This document shows positions 9,974 through 18,844 of a stretch of 64,000 nucleotides of DNA, piece after piece. Both the position numbers and the translations under genes were made by a program. The notes under the pieces were generated by a model. That model saw nothing but the letters and a program-made list of their open reading frames with translations, did not search any database and was not told where the DNA came from. The stretch covers positions 62,001-126,000 of the forward strand of contig NZ_JRMX01000005.1 of NCBI RefSeq assembly GCF_000758825.1, in the 5' to 3' direction. Each line of letters begins with the position of its first letter. Position 1 is the first letter of the stretch. This stretch comes from Arcanobacterium sp. S3PF19 (GTDB lineage: Bacteria > Actinomycetota > Actinomycetes > Actinomycetales > Actinomycetaceae).

Positions 9974-10010
9974 GCGGTGGGTTATGCCACCGCTTTCGGC
10001 TACTTTTTCT
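9974..10010 (+). terminator. Riboswitch expression-platform terminator
   Basis: A 7-bp GC-rich stem (9974-9980 with 9987-9993) is followed by TTT and then TACTTTTTCT. Placed right after the aptamer, it fits a transcription-termination platform. Confidence 0.7.
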
Positions 10011-10044
10011 TGGCGTGCTATAAAAACTCGAGCAGAGGATTTTC

Positions 10045-10803
10045 ATGCACATTCCGAAATGGGTTTTTCCCGTTCTGTTGGGTGCGGTGATACTGGGGCT
10101 TTGGATATTGTCCGGTGTGCTTTATCCGGCAAATTCGTATGCGCTTCCGCAGCCGCAGTCGGTTGTGAAACGTCTTTACGACGGAATCGCCGCCGGCTAC
10201 CTCGTTTCGGCTCTTTCCCAAACTCTGCGCGAATCTTTGCTGGGCTGCTGTTTGGCTGCTTTGGTTTCGATTCCGCTGGGGATTCTGATTGCCCGTTTCC
10301 GGTTCGTAAGTGCGGCCGTTGAGCCGTATTTGGCTGCCTCGCAGGCGATTCCGGCCGTTGCGGTGGCGCCGCTGCTTGTGATCTGGATCGGCTACGGCAC
10401 ACTGCCGATAGTTGTGCTATGCGCAATTATCGTGTCTTTTCCGATTGTGATCAATACGGCGGTGGGAATCCGCTCAATAGACGCAGATATCGTCGAAGCT
10501 GCCCGTCTCGATGGGGCAGACGGCATAAAATTGCTGGTCTATCTGGAAATTCCGCTGGCTTCCCCCTCTGTTTTGGCGGGTCTGCGCAACGGATTTACGC
10601 TTGCGGTTACGGGAGCCGTAGTGGGGGAAATGGTTATCGGCGGGAATGACGGCATGGGAATCCGCCTTATGTCTTTTCAGCAGACAGGGGATACCGCGGG
10701 AATGTTTTCCTGCATTGCACTGCTCGCGGCGGCTGCCGTTGGCATCTACTCGGTACTGCGCTTTTTGGAGAACCGAAGCGTAAAGTCAGTCAGTAAAAAT
10801 TAG
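10045..10803 (+). CDS. ribX: Riboflavin ABC transporter permease RibX
   Basis: A 252-residue inner-membrane permease of the SsuC/ThiX (BPD_transp_1) type, with about six hydrophobic segments (roughly 7-27, 64-84, 97-117, 119-140, 184-205, 221-240). The EAA loop that docks an ATPase is intact (EAARLDGADGIKLLVYLEIP, about 151-170). By family it could move thiamine precursors, taurine or riboflavin; the FMN riboswitch directly upstream and the ThiY-like partner downstream point to riboflavin, as in the RibXY systems described from FMN-riboswitch regulons. No ATP-binding subunit is encoded nearby. ribY follows after 10 nt. Confidence 0.85.
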   Translation: MHIPKWVFPVLLGAVILGLWILSGVLYPANSYALPQPQSVVKRLYDGIAAGYLVSALSQTLRESLLGCCLAALVSIPLGILIARFRFVSAAVEPYLAASQAIPAVAVAPLLVIWIGYGTLPIVVLCAIIVSFPIVINTAVGIRSIDADIVEAARLDGADGIKLLVYLEIPLASPSVLAGLRNGFTLAVTGAVVGEMVIGGNDGMGIRLMSFQQTGDTAGMFSCIALLAAAAVGIYSVLRFLENRSVKSVSKN

Positions 10804-10813
10804 GTGAAACAAT

Positions 10814-11827
10814 ATGAAGAAACTGCTTTCCCTGCTCGCAGCGGCAGGTATTTGTCTTTCCGGCTGTTCGGACAGCGTCCGCACGTCGGCAGAACACAAC
10901 CGGACAGATTCGAAACACCACAGCATTACCGTGGGTCTGACATATATTCCGAATATCCAGTTTTCTCCCCTGTATGTGGCGGAAAAGGAAGGATATTTCC
11001 GTGATTTCGGTCTGGACGTTACATTGCGCCATCACGGTGCGCAGGAAGCGCTCTTTGGCGCATTGTCTTCGGGTACGGAAGATATCGTTTTTGCCGGCGC
11101 CGATGAGATGATGCAGGCGCGGGATTCGGGGGTGGATGTGGTAAATTGGGCCACAATGTACCAAAATTATCCCGTTGCCCTGATTTCCCCGAAAAGCGCG
11201 GGTATTAAATCATGGACGGATCTGAAAGGCAGACGTATCGGAGTGCCCGGTCCCTACGGTGAAAATTATTTCGGTCTGCAGTCCGCTCTGCGCGCCCACC
11301 ACCTGGAAAAAGAGGTGACTGTGGAATATATCGGCTACACCCAGGCCGCGGCTTTGAAAGAAAAGAAAGTGGATGCGGTGATCGGTTTCGTAAACAATGA
11401 CGCGGTGGCATTGGAAAAAGCCGGGATGGAAGTTGATCTGCTGCCGATCGCGGACAAAAAAGAACCGAATCTGATCGGTGTGGGATTCGGGTCGAAGCGT
11501 TCCGGTATCCGGGTGCAGGTCTATGCGAAATTCCTGAAAGCAGTGGAGAAAGCCGTGCGCAAAGCGCACAGCGACCCGCAGGCGGCACTGACGGCCACGG
11601 AAAAATACGTGCCGTCGGTGAAGGATCCGCAGACGGCGGAAATGACGAAAGAGATATTGCGCCGAACGCTGGAACTGTATCGGGGGAGCGGAATTTTCGG
11701 CAGGCAGGATTGCGGGGCCTGGGAGCGTATGTCCCATTTCCTTAAGGAAGCCGGGCTGGTGAAAAAGACTGTTCCCGCACGGGAAGCGTTTACCCGGTCG
11801 GTGACCGAAGCTGCGCGTAAACTTTAA
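10814..11827 (+). CDS. ribY: Riboflavin-binding lipoprotein RibY
   Basis: The 337-residue product has a lipoprotein signal peptide (MKKLLSLLAAAGICLSGC, lipid-modified Cys18) followed by an NMT1/THI5-like periplasmic-binding fold. Family marks include GLTYIPNIQFSPLYVAEKEGYF, the substrate-pocket LKGRRIGVPGPYGENY and GYTQAAALKEKKVDAVIGFVNNDAV. It is anchored outside the membrane and hands substrate to RibX. AGGTG stands 7 nt before ATG 10814. Relatives bind HMP (ThiY), so riboflavin specificity is inferred from the FMN riboswitch. The stop overlaps the convergent DUF3866 stop by 4 nt. Confidence 0.84.
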   Translation: MKKLLSLLAAAGICLSGCSDSVRTSAEHNRTDSKHHSITVGLTYIPNIQFSPLYVAEKEGYFRDFGLDVTLRHHGAQEALFGALSSGTEDIVFAGADEMMQARDSGVDVVNWATMYQNYPVALISPKSAGIKSWTDLKGRRIGVPGPYGENYFGLQSALRAHHLEKEVTVEYIGYTQAAALKEKKVDAVIGFVNNDAVALEKAGMEVDLLPIADKKEPNLIGVGFGSKRSGIRVQVYAKFLKAVEKAVRKAHSDPQAALTATEKYVPSVKDPQTAEMTKEILRRTLELYRGSGIFGRQDCGAWERMSHFLKEAGLVKKTVPAREAFTRSVTEAARKL

Positions 11828-12930
11828 AAGCAGTATCCCGCCGCGTAAGCGGCAATGAATGAAATGGGATCCTCCTGCAGGGTTCTGCCCATGGTGCGCA
11901 GAGTGTAACCGCACTGCGCAAGGCGGTTAAACGCATCGGGCACGGCAATATCTGCCCGGCTCAGATGCGGATAACCGAGCAGCTGTTCTTTTTGCCGTCT
12001 TACCTTGGCTTCAAGTCTGCTGTTTGCTGCGAGAGACGCACAGTCTGTGGGAAAGGGAACCATGCAGGGGGTATGCACAAGCCTGGTCAAAACCGTCATG
12101 GTGTGGTGGGAAATTCCGAAGTGCCGTTCCCGTAAATCGGCCTGCGACATCCGCAGTGCGGCAATCGGGCGGCCGCCGAGAGTGTATGCCGCTTCCAGAA
12201 CGGATGCGATCTGCGTTCCGGAAAATCCCCAGCGGGTCCCTGTCCCCAGATTTCCCGGTCCCTGGGTTACAACTGCCAGATCCGCATGCCACACGTGTTT
12301 TGCCGCCAGCAGTGCGGAATAGATATTCACCGCTTCCAGGTCTCCGCCGAAAGCCTGGCCGCAGCTGACTGTGCCGATAATTGCCCCATTTTCCTTCAGT
12401 GACCATGCCAGTTGGGAAAACCAGGCGGGCAGTGCGCCGCCGTCGGTCATAATATAGGCGATTTTGGGCTGCGGCATATTATGTGCGGCCGCTTTGTCCC
12501 GCGCTCCCTGTACAACTGCGGGCAGTGCGGAGTGCAGATCGGCGGCAATGACGGGCATGGATTCAATGGAATCGCTGTCTTCCAGGATGCCGTGAAATTC
12601 GGATTCCTGTTCGTCTACTCCCTGCACCATATACTGCAGCGGAGTGTAGCGGGCCTTTACCAGATGACCGGGCTGCGGGGGAGGATCGGCCGGCATTCGG
12701 GTTAAATTTGCGATTACAAACAGATATCCGCCCGTTCCCAATCCGCGTTTTACGGCCGCGGCAGACACATATACCTCGTCACCTGCGAGAATATCCCCAA
12801 CAAGAGGCAGATAAGCCAGCGCTTTTCCCGTTTCCCCGGATTCGAGGCACACCGACAGTTCCCGGGCCGGTCCCCACTGTCTGCCGATATTTTTTACTGT
12901 TGCACGACGCCAAATGATCACATCATCCAT
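11824..12930 (-). CDS. DUF3866 family protein
   Basis: The 368-residue protein matches the actinobacterial DUF3866 family, of unknown function. It begins IIWRRATVKNIGRQWGPARELSV and contains LVKARYTPLQYMVQGVDEQES, IAYIMTDGGALPAWFSQLAWSLKE and the Gly-rich VVTQGPGNLGTGTRWGFSGTQIASVLEAA, which looks nucleotide- or ligand-binding. No signal peptide or membrane segment is evident. It is divergent from pafB with only 22 bp between the two start codons, and convergent with ribY. The position beside pafBC recurs in actinobacteria, but I infer no function from it. Confidence 0.82.
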   Translation of the reverse strand: MDDVIIWRRATVKNIGRQWGPARELSVCLESGETGKALAYLPLVGDILAGDEVYVSAAAVKRGLGTGGYLFVIANLTRMPADPPPQPGHLVKARYTPLQYMVQGVDEQESEFHGILEDSDSIESMPVIAADLHSALPAVVQGARDKAAAHNMPQPKIAYIMTDGGALPAWFSQLAWSLKENGAIIGTVSCGQAFGGDLEAVNIYSALLAAKHVWHADLAVVTQGPGNLGTGTRWGFSGTQIASVLEAAYTLGGRPIAALRMSQADLRERHFGISHHTMTVLTRLVHTPCMVPFPTDCASLAANSRLEAKVRRQKEQLLGYPHLSRADIAVPDAFNRLAQCGYTLRTMGRTLQEDPISFIAAYAAGYCF

Positions 12931-12940
12931 TCTAATCGAC

Positions 12941-12946
12941 TATGCT
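12941..12946 (+). promoter_or_regulatory. -10 element for a leaderless pafB mRNA
   Basis: TATGCT (TANNNT) ends 6 nt before ATG 12953, the spacing at which transcription would begin on the start codon. No recognisable -35 or ribosome binding site is present. Confidence 0.5.
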
Positions 12947-12952
12947 TGAAAC

Positions 12953-13969
12953 ATGGTACAGGAACGGGCACACCCGGCAGCTATGCGGCGGATCGCGCTA
13001 AGATTTAAACTGGCGCAGGGCAATGCGTCTTTTTCCGAGCTTTTGCGCCTTCCCGCATATCAGAGCCACAGGATTAGCGAGCGCGGCAGGCAGCGGCTGC
13101 TGGAAAACGATCTTGCCGACCTGAGAAAAGCCGGTTTTACGGTAAATGCCGTTTCCGCAGGCGGTGAAATACGTTACGAACTGGACGATTCGCGGCAGAT
13201 TCCGATCCGCAGCGATACTCCGCTCGATCTGCAGATGATTCGCTCGCTGCTGATATACAAGGGGAAAACTTCGGCCGAAGAGTATGCCCAATCTGCGATT
13301 AACAAACTGCTTGCGCAAAGTATACCGTTTACGGCGCAGGAAAATACCGCTGTGATTCCCACGGTGCCGGCCGGCGATTATATTTTACAGATTGCCCGAG
13401 CCATTGCCGGAAAAAAGTCACTGAAATTTGATTACCGTCCCGCAGGGAAGCCCGATACCCGCACATACCGCGTGCAGCCGATTCGGGTAGAGGTGCATTT
13501 CAACGCTTTTTACTGTCTCGCATACGAAATCAGCGTAAACGGCAGGGAAACCGGTGCGTTGCGCCGGTATAGGGCCGAAAGAATAGTAAATGAACCTGTT
13601 TTGGAACCGGGAACGGCGCTTCTTGGAAAGACTGCGGAAACGGAAAACGAATCGGCGTATTTCCGCATTGTGCACTCCCGGGTGCTGATTCGGGAAAACA
13701 CGTGCGTTCCGCTTATGCAGCTGGCGGAAAAAACGGAGAAGAATGCGCTGCGGACTGCGGAGGGAAATTTTCACAGACTTACGCTGATCCCGATGGCGGT
13801 ACAGGATTTGCTGGAATATGCGGGCTTTTACGGTCCGGATCTCATTTTGGAGGAGCCGGTTTCGCTGCGCGAGGATTATCTCCGCCGTCTGCGGCTTATG
13901 CGGCAGATATGCGCAGGCGGCGCGGATGGGAAACGCGGGGATGCAAAAACGGGGGAGGACGGAAACTAA
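12953..13969 (+). CDS. pafB: WYL-domain regulator PafB
   Basis: The 338-residue protein has an N-terminal winged helix (RIALRFKLAQGNASFSELLRLP to about residue 75) and a WYL ligand-sensing domain (about 145-215: SLKFDYRPAG...NAFYCLAYE) with a WCX-like C terminus. The family WYL motif reads FYC here. With PafC it forms the PafBC transcription factor that activates LexA-independent DNA-damage genes in mycobacteria, probably by sensing single-stranded DNA. It is separated from pafC by one nucleotide. The proteasome ligase gene pafA that gave the genes their name is not in the window. Confidence 0.88.
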   Translation: MVQERAHPAAMRRIALRFKLAQGNASFSELLRLPAYQSHRISERGRQRLLENDLADLRKAGFTVNAVSAGGEIRYELDDSRQIPIRSDTPLDLQMIRSLLIYKGKTSAEEYAQSAINKLLAQSIPFTAQENTAVIPTVPAGDYILQIARAIAGKKSLKFDYRPAGKPDTRTYRVQPIRVEVHFNAFYCLAYEISVNGRETGALRRYRAERIVNEPVLEPGTALLGKTAETENESAYFRIVHSRVLIRENTCVPLMQLAEKTEKNALRTAEGNFHRLTLIPMAVQDLLEYAGFYGPDLILEEPVSLREDYLRRLRLMRQICAGGADGKRGDAKTGEDGN

Positions 13970-13970
13970 A

Positions 13971-14957
13971 ATGACGGATATTTCAATTTCCCGCAAGCTC
14001 TCCCTGCTTGCGTTTCTCTACCTGCACGGTCCGGTCACAAAACGGGAACTGGCACGGCATTACGGGCGCAGTGTGCGCGAAATCCACGATGAACTGACGC
14101 AACTGTTTTGCATGGAACTGACTTCCGCGGACGGTGAATCGTATCTTTGCCCGATTGACATCATTTTTGACGCGGAAAATGCCAATCCGCAGGATGTGGT
14201 GGAAATAGGGGGACTGCGGGAATACGGACTGCCCAAACTGGGTCTTGATGAACTGATCACGGTGCTGAGCATGGTTGATCTGGCGTTAAACTCCGCTGCC
14301 CCCGATGAGTTGGAGGAGCTGCGGCATCTGCGCTCCGTACTGGTAAAATCCGCGGCGGATGCCGGTTACGCCGATGCCGTGTGGGCGGAGCCGGCATTGA
14401 TCGGAAACCGAGGCACGCTTCAGGTTATAGCGGAGGCGATAAAAAACAGATGTAAAATTACTTTTCGTTACTGGAAGTCGGACGGATACCGGGCGCGCAG
14501 CGAAACGGTGCGCGGTCTGCCCGTCTCGCTGCGTGCGGCGCATAAAACGTATCTCGGTTTTATGCGGGACGACGGAGAGCCGCGGGTGTACCGCACGGAC
14601 CGGATTTCCGATGTTTCTTCTCTGAACGAAACGGTGGGGAAAAAAGAGGCAGACGGGTATATGCGCATTTTGCGTAAACGCGGCTGCGATTTCGGTACCG
14701 ATTATGCAATTCTGCGGTGTCTGCCGCAGGCGCGCTGGGTTGCCGAAACGGTACCCGCCGCGGAAGTGGGGAAGGAAACGGAACAGGAATTGGAACTGCG
14801 TATTCCCGTAGCGGGCGTATCCTGGATCAGTGTGCTGCTTCTGCAGCTGGGAGAGAGCGTAAAAGATATCGGGCCCGCCGCACTGCGCGAAGAATTGGGT
14901 GATATTTACCGGGCACGGATTTTGGCCGCAGAGCGTGCGCAGGAGGATATACGGTGA
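13971..14957 (+). CDS. pafC: WYL-domain regulator PafC
   Basis: This 328-residue paralogue of PafB starts at ATG 13971 (MTDISISRKLSLLAFLYLHG), one base after the pafB stop; the frame is open further upstream inside pafB, but that part is only antisense to nothing and lacks family features. The winged-helix half ends near residue 110; the WYL half (about 150-220) contains KITFRYWKSDGYRARSETVRG and the degenerate motif KTYLGF. It should heterodimerise with PafB. Its TGA overlaps the GTG of the next gene by 4 nt, indicating coupling. Confidence 0.87.
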   Translation: MTDISISRKLSLLAFLYLHGPVTKRELARHYGRSVREIHDELTQLFCMELTSADGESYLCPIDIIFDAENANPQDVVEIGGLREYGLPKLGLDELITVLSMVDLALNSAAPDELEELRHLRSVLVKSAADAGYADAVWAEPALIGNRGTLQVIAEAIKNRCKITFRYWKSDGYRARSETVRGLPVSLRAAHKTYLGFMRDDGEPRVYRTDRISDVSSLNETVGKKEADGYMRILRKRGCDFGTDYAILRCLPQARWVAETVPAAEVGKETEQELELRIPVAGVSWISVLLLQLGESVKDIGPAALREELGDIYRARILAAERAQEDIR

Positions 14958-15325
14958 CGCTTATTCTGTTTTTTACGGCGGGGTTGGCGCTCCTGTCTGT
15001 CTATCTGCTCGTGCTGCTTTACCGCTGCGGAAAGTCGCTGTTGGGTCTGGGGAGAGCCTGCGCGGATTTTGCCGCCGCCTTTACCTCTTTTGTTACTCCG
15101 CACGTCCGTGAATATGTGCGGCAAAACGATATTTACGAAGATCCCTGCCGGAAACGCGCCGCACGGGAAAAACGCCTTGAAATACGGAAATACCGTGCCG
15201 CCGCCCGCGCGCGGCGTCTGGAAAATGCCGCAAAACGCTGGTCTGCCGCAGATTTTTCCCCCGCTCCCGCCCGCGGCGCAAAACACGGCGGACAGGCTGC
15301 GGCGAAGGCGGGTGAAGAACGGTGA
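14954..15325 (+). CDS. Small membrane protein of unknown function
   Basis: I do not recognise this 123-residue product. It has one strongly hydrophobic segment at the extreme N terminus (about 2-23, LILFFTAGLALLSVYLLVLLY), a short amphipathic stretch (to about 50) and a long, very basic C-terminal tail ([22 protein letters not shown], then Ala/Arg/Gly-rich). The GTG start overlaps the pafC stop and its own stop overlaps the next start, so it is embedded in the operon. In mycobacteria tatA occupies this position; the topology is vaguely TatA-like, but the sequence lacks a TatA signature (no Phe-Gly hinge) and the tail is basic rather than acidic, so I do not call it TatA. Confidence 0.7.
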   Translation: MTLILFFTAGLALLSVYLLVLLYRCGKSLLGLGRACADFAAAFTSFVTPHVREYVRQNDIYEDPCRKRAAREKRLEIRKYRAAARARRLENAAKRWSAADFSPAPARGAKHGGQAAAKAGEER

Positions 15326-16233
15326 TTTTGGGTATTGCCGTTAATCCGCGTGCAAAAAACGGCGGTGTGCGCAGGTCGAAGCAGCAGATAAAACGGCTGA
15401 TCGACGGATATCCCGTTGAGCCGAAGTGGTTTACCGGCCCGAACGCACAGTGCGTACTGAATGCAATCCGTGAAGCGGTGGCAGAGGGTGGGATTGACGC
15501 GCTGCTGGTGGCAGGCGGTGACGGAATGGTCCATCTGGGAGTGGAGGCGGTGGCGGGCACGGAAATTCCCCTCGGTATCGTTGCGCTGGGATCGGGCAAC
15601 GATATTGCGCGCGAGTTCTCCCTTCCTGTGCACAATATCCGCGATTCGCTGCAAAAAATTATGTCTGCGCTGTATACGCGGCGGTTTTATGAGGCAGACG
15701 TAATTCATATTGATTCGGCGGCGGGGGAAAAGAACGCGCTGGCGATCGTGAGTTTGGGTATCGATGCCGATATTAATTATCGGACCAATGCCATGACCTG
15801 GCCGAAAGGGAAAATGCGTTATATTCGCGCTATTTTCCCCGGAATCAGAAATTACCGCCCCTACGGTGTGAAAATCGAATCGGAGCAATGCACGCTGACT
15901 TCTTCGATGTGTCTGCTCTCCGTGGCCAATACACGGTTTTTCGGCGGTGGTTTCAATATCTCTCCAATGGCCAAACCCGATGACGGCCTGTTAAACGTGG
16001 TGTTTGTTCCGGCTCTGAAACTTCCCGATTTTGCTGTTCTTCTGCCAAAATTGGCGGCGGCAAAGCATATTTCAGATTCGCGGGTGATGCACTTTCAGAC
16101 GGAAAAAATTAAAATTTCCGCCGCCGCTCAGGCCGGAATTCATCCTCCGAGAATTATGGCGGACGGAGAATACGTCGGAGACCTTCCCGCCACGGTGACG
16201 GTGTTACGGAAAGCGATAAAACTTGCATTATGA
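15322..16233 (+). CDS. Diacylglycerol/lipid kinase family protein
   Basis: A 303-residue DAGK_cat family protein. The catalytic domain starts GIAVNPRAKNGGVRR and contains the nucleotide loop VAGGDGMVHLGVEA (family GGDGT, here Met for Thr) and LGIVALGSGNDIAREF. The C-terminal domain has FFGGGFNISPMAKPDDGLLNVVFV, typical of YegS/DgkB-like lipid kinases. It likely phosphorylates diacylglycerol or a related lipid at the membrane; the true substrate cannot be read from sequence. GTG 15322 and the stop both overlap neighbours by 4 nt. Confidence 0.87.
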   Translation: MILGIAVNPRAKNGGVRRSKQQIKRLIDGYPVEPKWFTGPNAQCVLNAIREAVAEGGIDALLVAGGDGMVHLGVEAVAGTEIPLGIVALGSGNDIAREFSLPVHNIRDSLQKIMSALYTRRFYEADVIHIDSAAGEKNALAIVSLGIDADINYRTNAMTWPKGKMRYIRAIFPGIRNYRPYGVKIESEQCTLTSSMCLLSVANTRFFGGGFNISPMAKPDDGLLNVVFVPALKLPDFAVLLPKLAAAKHISDSRVMHFQTEKIKISAAAQAGIHPPRIMADGEYVGDLPATVTVLRKAIKLAL

Positions 16234-18842
16234 ATTCTGTTTTAAGTTATTTCACGGATAAATGTGCCCGCCGCGGAATCGTGCCCGATACGTTTCAGAC
16301 AGATTCCATGCGTGCGCTGGAAGAGGGCAGGGACGTGCTTCTGAGTGCGCCGACCGGCGCGGGAAAAACATTGGTGGCACAGTTCGGCATTGAATTGGCT
16401 TTGGCCCATGGCTGCGAATATGTCTACACGGCACCGGTAAAAGCACTGTCGAATCAGAAATATAAGCAGTTTTGCCTGCTCTACGGCGAGGAAAACGTGG
16501 GTTTGCTCACCGGCGACACGGTGATCAACAGTTCTGCCCCGATTCTGGTGATGACCACCGAAGTGTTGCGCAATATCCTGTTTTCCCCTTCCGGGCGCAC
16601 ACGGCATTTTGGGTATGTGGTGCTCGATGAGATCCATTATCTCTCCGATCCCTGGCGCGGACCGGTCTGGGAAGAAATAATTTTACAGCTGCCTTCGGCA
16701 ACGCGCCTGATTTCCCTGTCCGCCACAATCGAGAATATCGGCGAATTCGCCTCCTGGCTCACTTCGGTGCGCGGGGACACCGCGGTTGTCACTTCCGATT
16801 TACGCCCGGTGCCTTTGACCCGGCTTGTTGCGCACAAAAATTCTTTTGTTGCCGTGGATGATTTTTTGGCACACCGGGAAAAATACCGTCTGCATGCCGC
16901 GGAAAAGTACGGCAGACATTTTGCAGGCAGGGGAGGCAGTCGCGGTGTGGGGGCCGCGGCGCGGAAAAAGCTTGTTTTGGCTCTGCGCCGCGCAGGATAT
17001 CTGCCCGCGATTTATTTTATTTTCTCCCGCCGCGGCTGCGACCGTGCGGTGCAGGATTTTATCGACGCCGATATCTGCTTTACCGATTCCGCGCAGCAGC
17101 GGGAGATTAGGCTGCAGCTGGATGCACTGGCCCAAACTCTCGGTGAGCAGGAGATGAAAACTGTCCGGTTCCGTTTCTGGAGCAGGGCTCTTCTGCGCGG
17201 ATTCGGGGCGCATCATGCGGGAATGTTTCCGGCGCTGAAGGAACTTACCGAAAAACTGATGTCGCAGGGCCTGCTGGCATTGGTATATGCTACCGGCACG
17301 CTGGCGCTGGGAATTGATATGCCGGTGCGCACAGTTGTTTTGGAATCGCTGATGAAATGGGACGGCAGCGGTTTTGTAAATCTGTCTGCCACGGAATTTA
17401 CGCAGCTGATCGGGCGCGCGGGCAGACGCGGAAAAGATGTGCGCGGCTATGCGGTTACGGTGAACACGCCTGAGTTGGATCCGCAGGTACTGGAATATGT
17501 TTCGGCGGGAAAAGCCGAACGGCTGGAATCTGCTTTTTATCCCACCTACAACACGGTTGTAAATTTGCTGCAAAATTACGGCCTTGATACCGCAAAATCA
17601 ATTATGGGCAGGTCTTTTGCCCAGGCGCAGATAAATGAACAGCTTGCCGGGGAAAAACGGAAACTGGCCCGGATATGCGCGCGCATCGGGCAGCTGAAGC
17701 CAAAACTGGAGCATGTCTGTGCAAAAGGTGATTTTTTGGCTTATCTGGATGCACGGGCGCAGGCGGGCCGGGCTTCAAAATCCGCCCGAAAAAAGGCGAG
17801 GGAAGATTACCGGCGGGCGGTTGAAAAATCGTGGCGTACGGTAAAGACCGGTGGTCTGTACGCATTTTCCCTGGAGGGAGAGCTGGTTTATGCGTTGGTT
17901 CTCTCCGTGCGGGGGGAGCGGATCCGCATGCTGAATTCGCAGGGGGAGCGGATCTGGGTTCACCGCCGCAGACTGACTTCCGTGCTGCGTGCTCTGGGCA
18001 CTGTTTCGCTGCCGCACGGTCTGTCGCTGAAAAATGCCGCCGTGCGCGAAGATCTTGCCGCGCGGATTTCCGCACCGGTGAAAGAGCGCATTGAACTGGG
18101 AACGGATATGGATCTCACGCATTCGTGGGACCGCATGGCCGTATCGCCCACTGAGGGGATGAAGGGAAACAAAGTTCATTTCTGCCCCGACCTTCCGCAG
18201 CATTTGGCCGCAGCGGAGGAGTATCTTTCTCTTCTTGAACGCAGGCAGAGCACGGAACGTTTTTTGGACGAATACCGCGACGCCGTCATAAAGGAATTTC
18301 TTGCTTCCTGCCGGGTGTTGGAATGTCTGGGATATCTTCAGCGCAGTTCCGACACATATAAGGTAAGTATGAACGGAAATTTGCTGCGCGGGATTCACAA
18401 CGAGTCCGATCTGCTGATTACGCTGTGTCTTAACGAACCCGAATTTCAAAATCTTGATCCGCTGCGTTTTGCCGCTCTCTGCGCCGGCTTTCTGGGAGAC
18501 AAGCGTCTGGGGAAAACCGCCATTGTGGATAAAAGGCTGCGCCGGGCCTGGGCGGCAGTGGAGAAAAATTATGTTTATCTCAGCGATCTGGAATCAAAAT
18601 TCGCAATTGTGCGTACTTTTGAGCCGGACAGCTGCGGCATTTCATTATTTTATATGTGGGGCAGGGGAGAACAGCTGTCTGCGCTTCTGCACCGCAACAG
18701 AACGGATGTGGGGGATTTTATCAGTGCCGCGCGCAGACTCATCGATTTGCTGCGCCAGCTTTCCGCGGCGGGTGAGGGCTCGTGGGTTGGGCACACTGCG
18801 CAGGAGGCAATAAAGATTTTGCGCCGTTGGGACTGGCTGTAA
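16230..18842 (+). CDS. helY: Ski2-like DEAD/DEAH-box RNA helicase HelY
   Basis: The 870-residue protein has the Ski2/Mtr4 helicase order: Q-like entry DTFQTDSMRALEEG, Walker A SAPTGAGKTLVAQ (about residue 40), motif Ib TAPVKALSNQKY, Walker B VLDEIHYL (DEIH), motif III SLSATIEN, and motifs V-VI VYATGTLALGIDMP and QLIGRAGRRGKDVRG. A long C-terminal region with a basic arch-like insert (about 470-560) and DSHCT-type domain follows. The mycobacterial homologue sits at the same place downstream of pafBC. Substrate RNA is unknown. ATG overlaps the previous stop (ATGA). Confidence 0.9.
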   Translation: MNSVLSYFTDKCARRGIVPDTFQTDSMRALEEGRDVLLSAPTGAGKTLVAQFGIELALAHGCEYVYTAPVKALSNQKYKQFCLLYGEENVGLLTGDTVINSSAPILVMTTEVLRNILFSPSGRTRHFGYVVLDEIHYLSDPWRGPVWEEIILQLPSATRLISLSATIENIGEFASWLTSVRGDTAVVTSDLRPVPLTRLVAHKNSFVAVDDFLAHREKYRLHAAEKYGRHFAGRGGSRGVGAAARKKLVLALRRAGYLPAIYFIFSRRGCDRAVQDFIDADICFTDSAQQREIRLQLDALAQTLGEQEMKTVRFRFWSRALLRGFGAHHAGMFPALKELTEKLMSQGLLALVYATGTLALGIDMPVRTVVLESLMKWDGSGFVNLSATEFTQLIGRAGRRGKDVRGYAVTVNTPELDPQVLEYVSAGKAERLESAFYPTYNTVVNLLQNYGLDTAKSIMGRSFAQAQINEQLAGEKRKLARICARIGQLKPKLEHVCAKGDFLAYLDARAQAGRASKSARKKAREDYRRAVEKSWRTVKTGGLYAFSLEGELVYALVLSVRGERIRMLNSQGERIWVHRRRLTSVLRALGTVSLPHGLSLKNAAVREDLAARISAPVKERIELGTDMDLTHSWDRMAVSPTEGMKGNKVHFCPDLPQHLAAAEEYLSLLERRQSTERFLDEYRDAVIKEFLASCRVLECLGYLQRSSDTYKVSMNGNLLRGIHNESDLLITLCLNEPEFQNLDPLRFAALCAGFLGDKRLGKTAIVDKRLRRAWAAVEKNYVYLSDLESKFAIVRTFEPDSCGISLFYMWGRGEQLSALLHRNRTDVGDFISAARRLIDLLRQLSAAGEGSWVGHTAQEAIKILRRWDWL

Positions 18843-18844
18843 AT

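Noticed and set aside
14954-15325. TatA assignment by position
   Set aside because: Topology is loosely similar but the hinge and acidic C-terminal features of TatA are absent.
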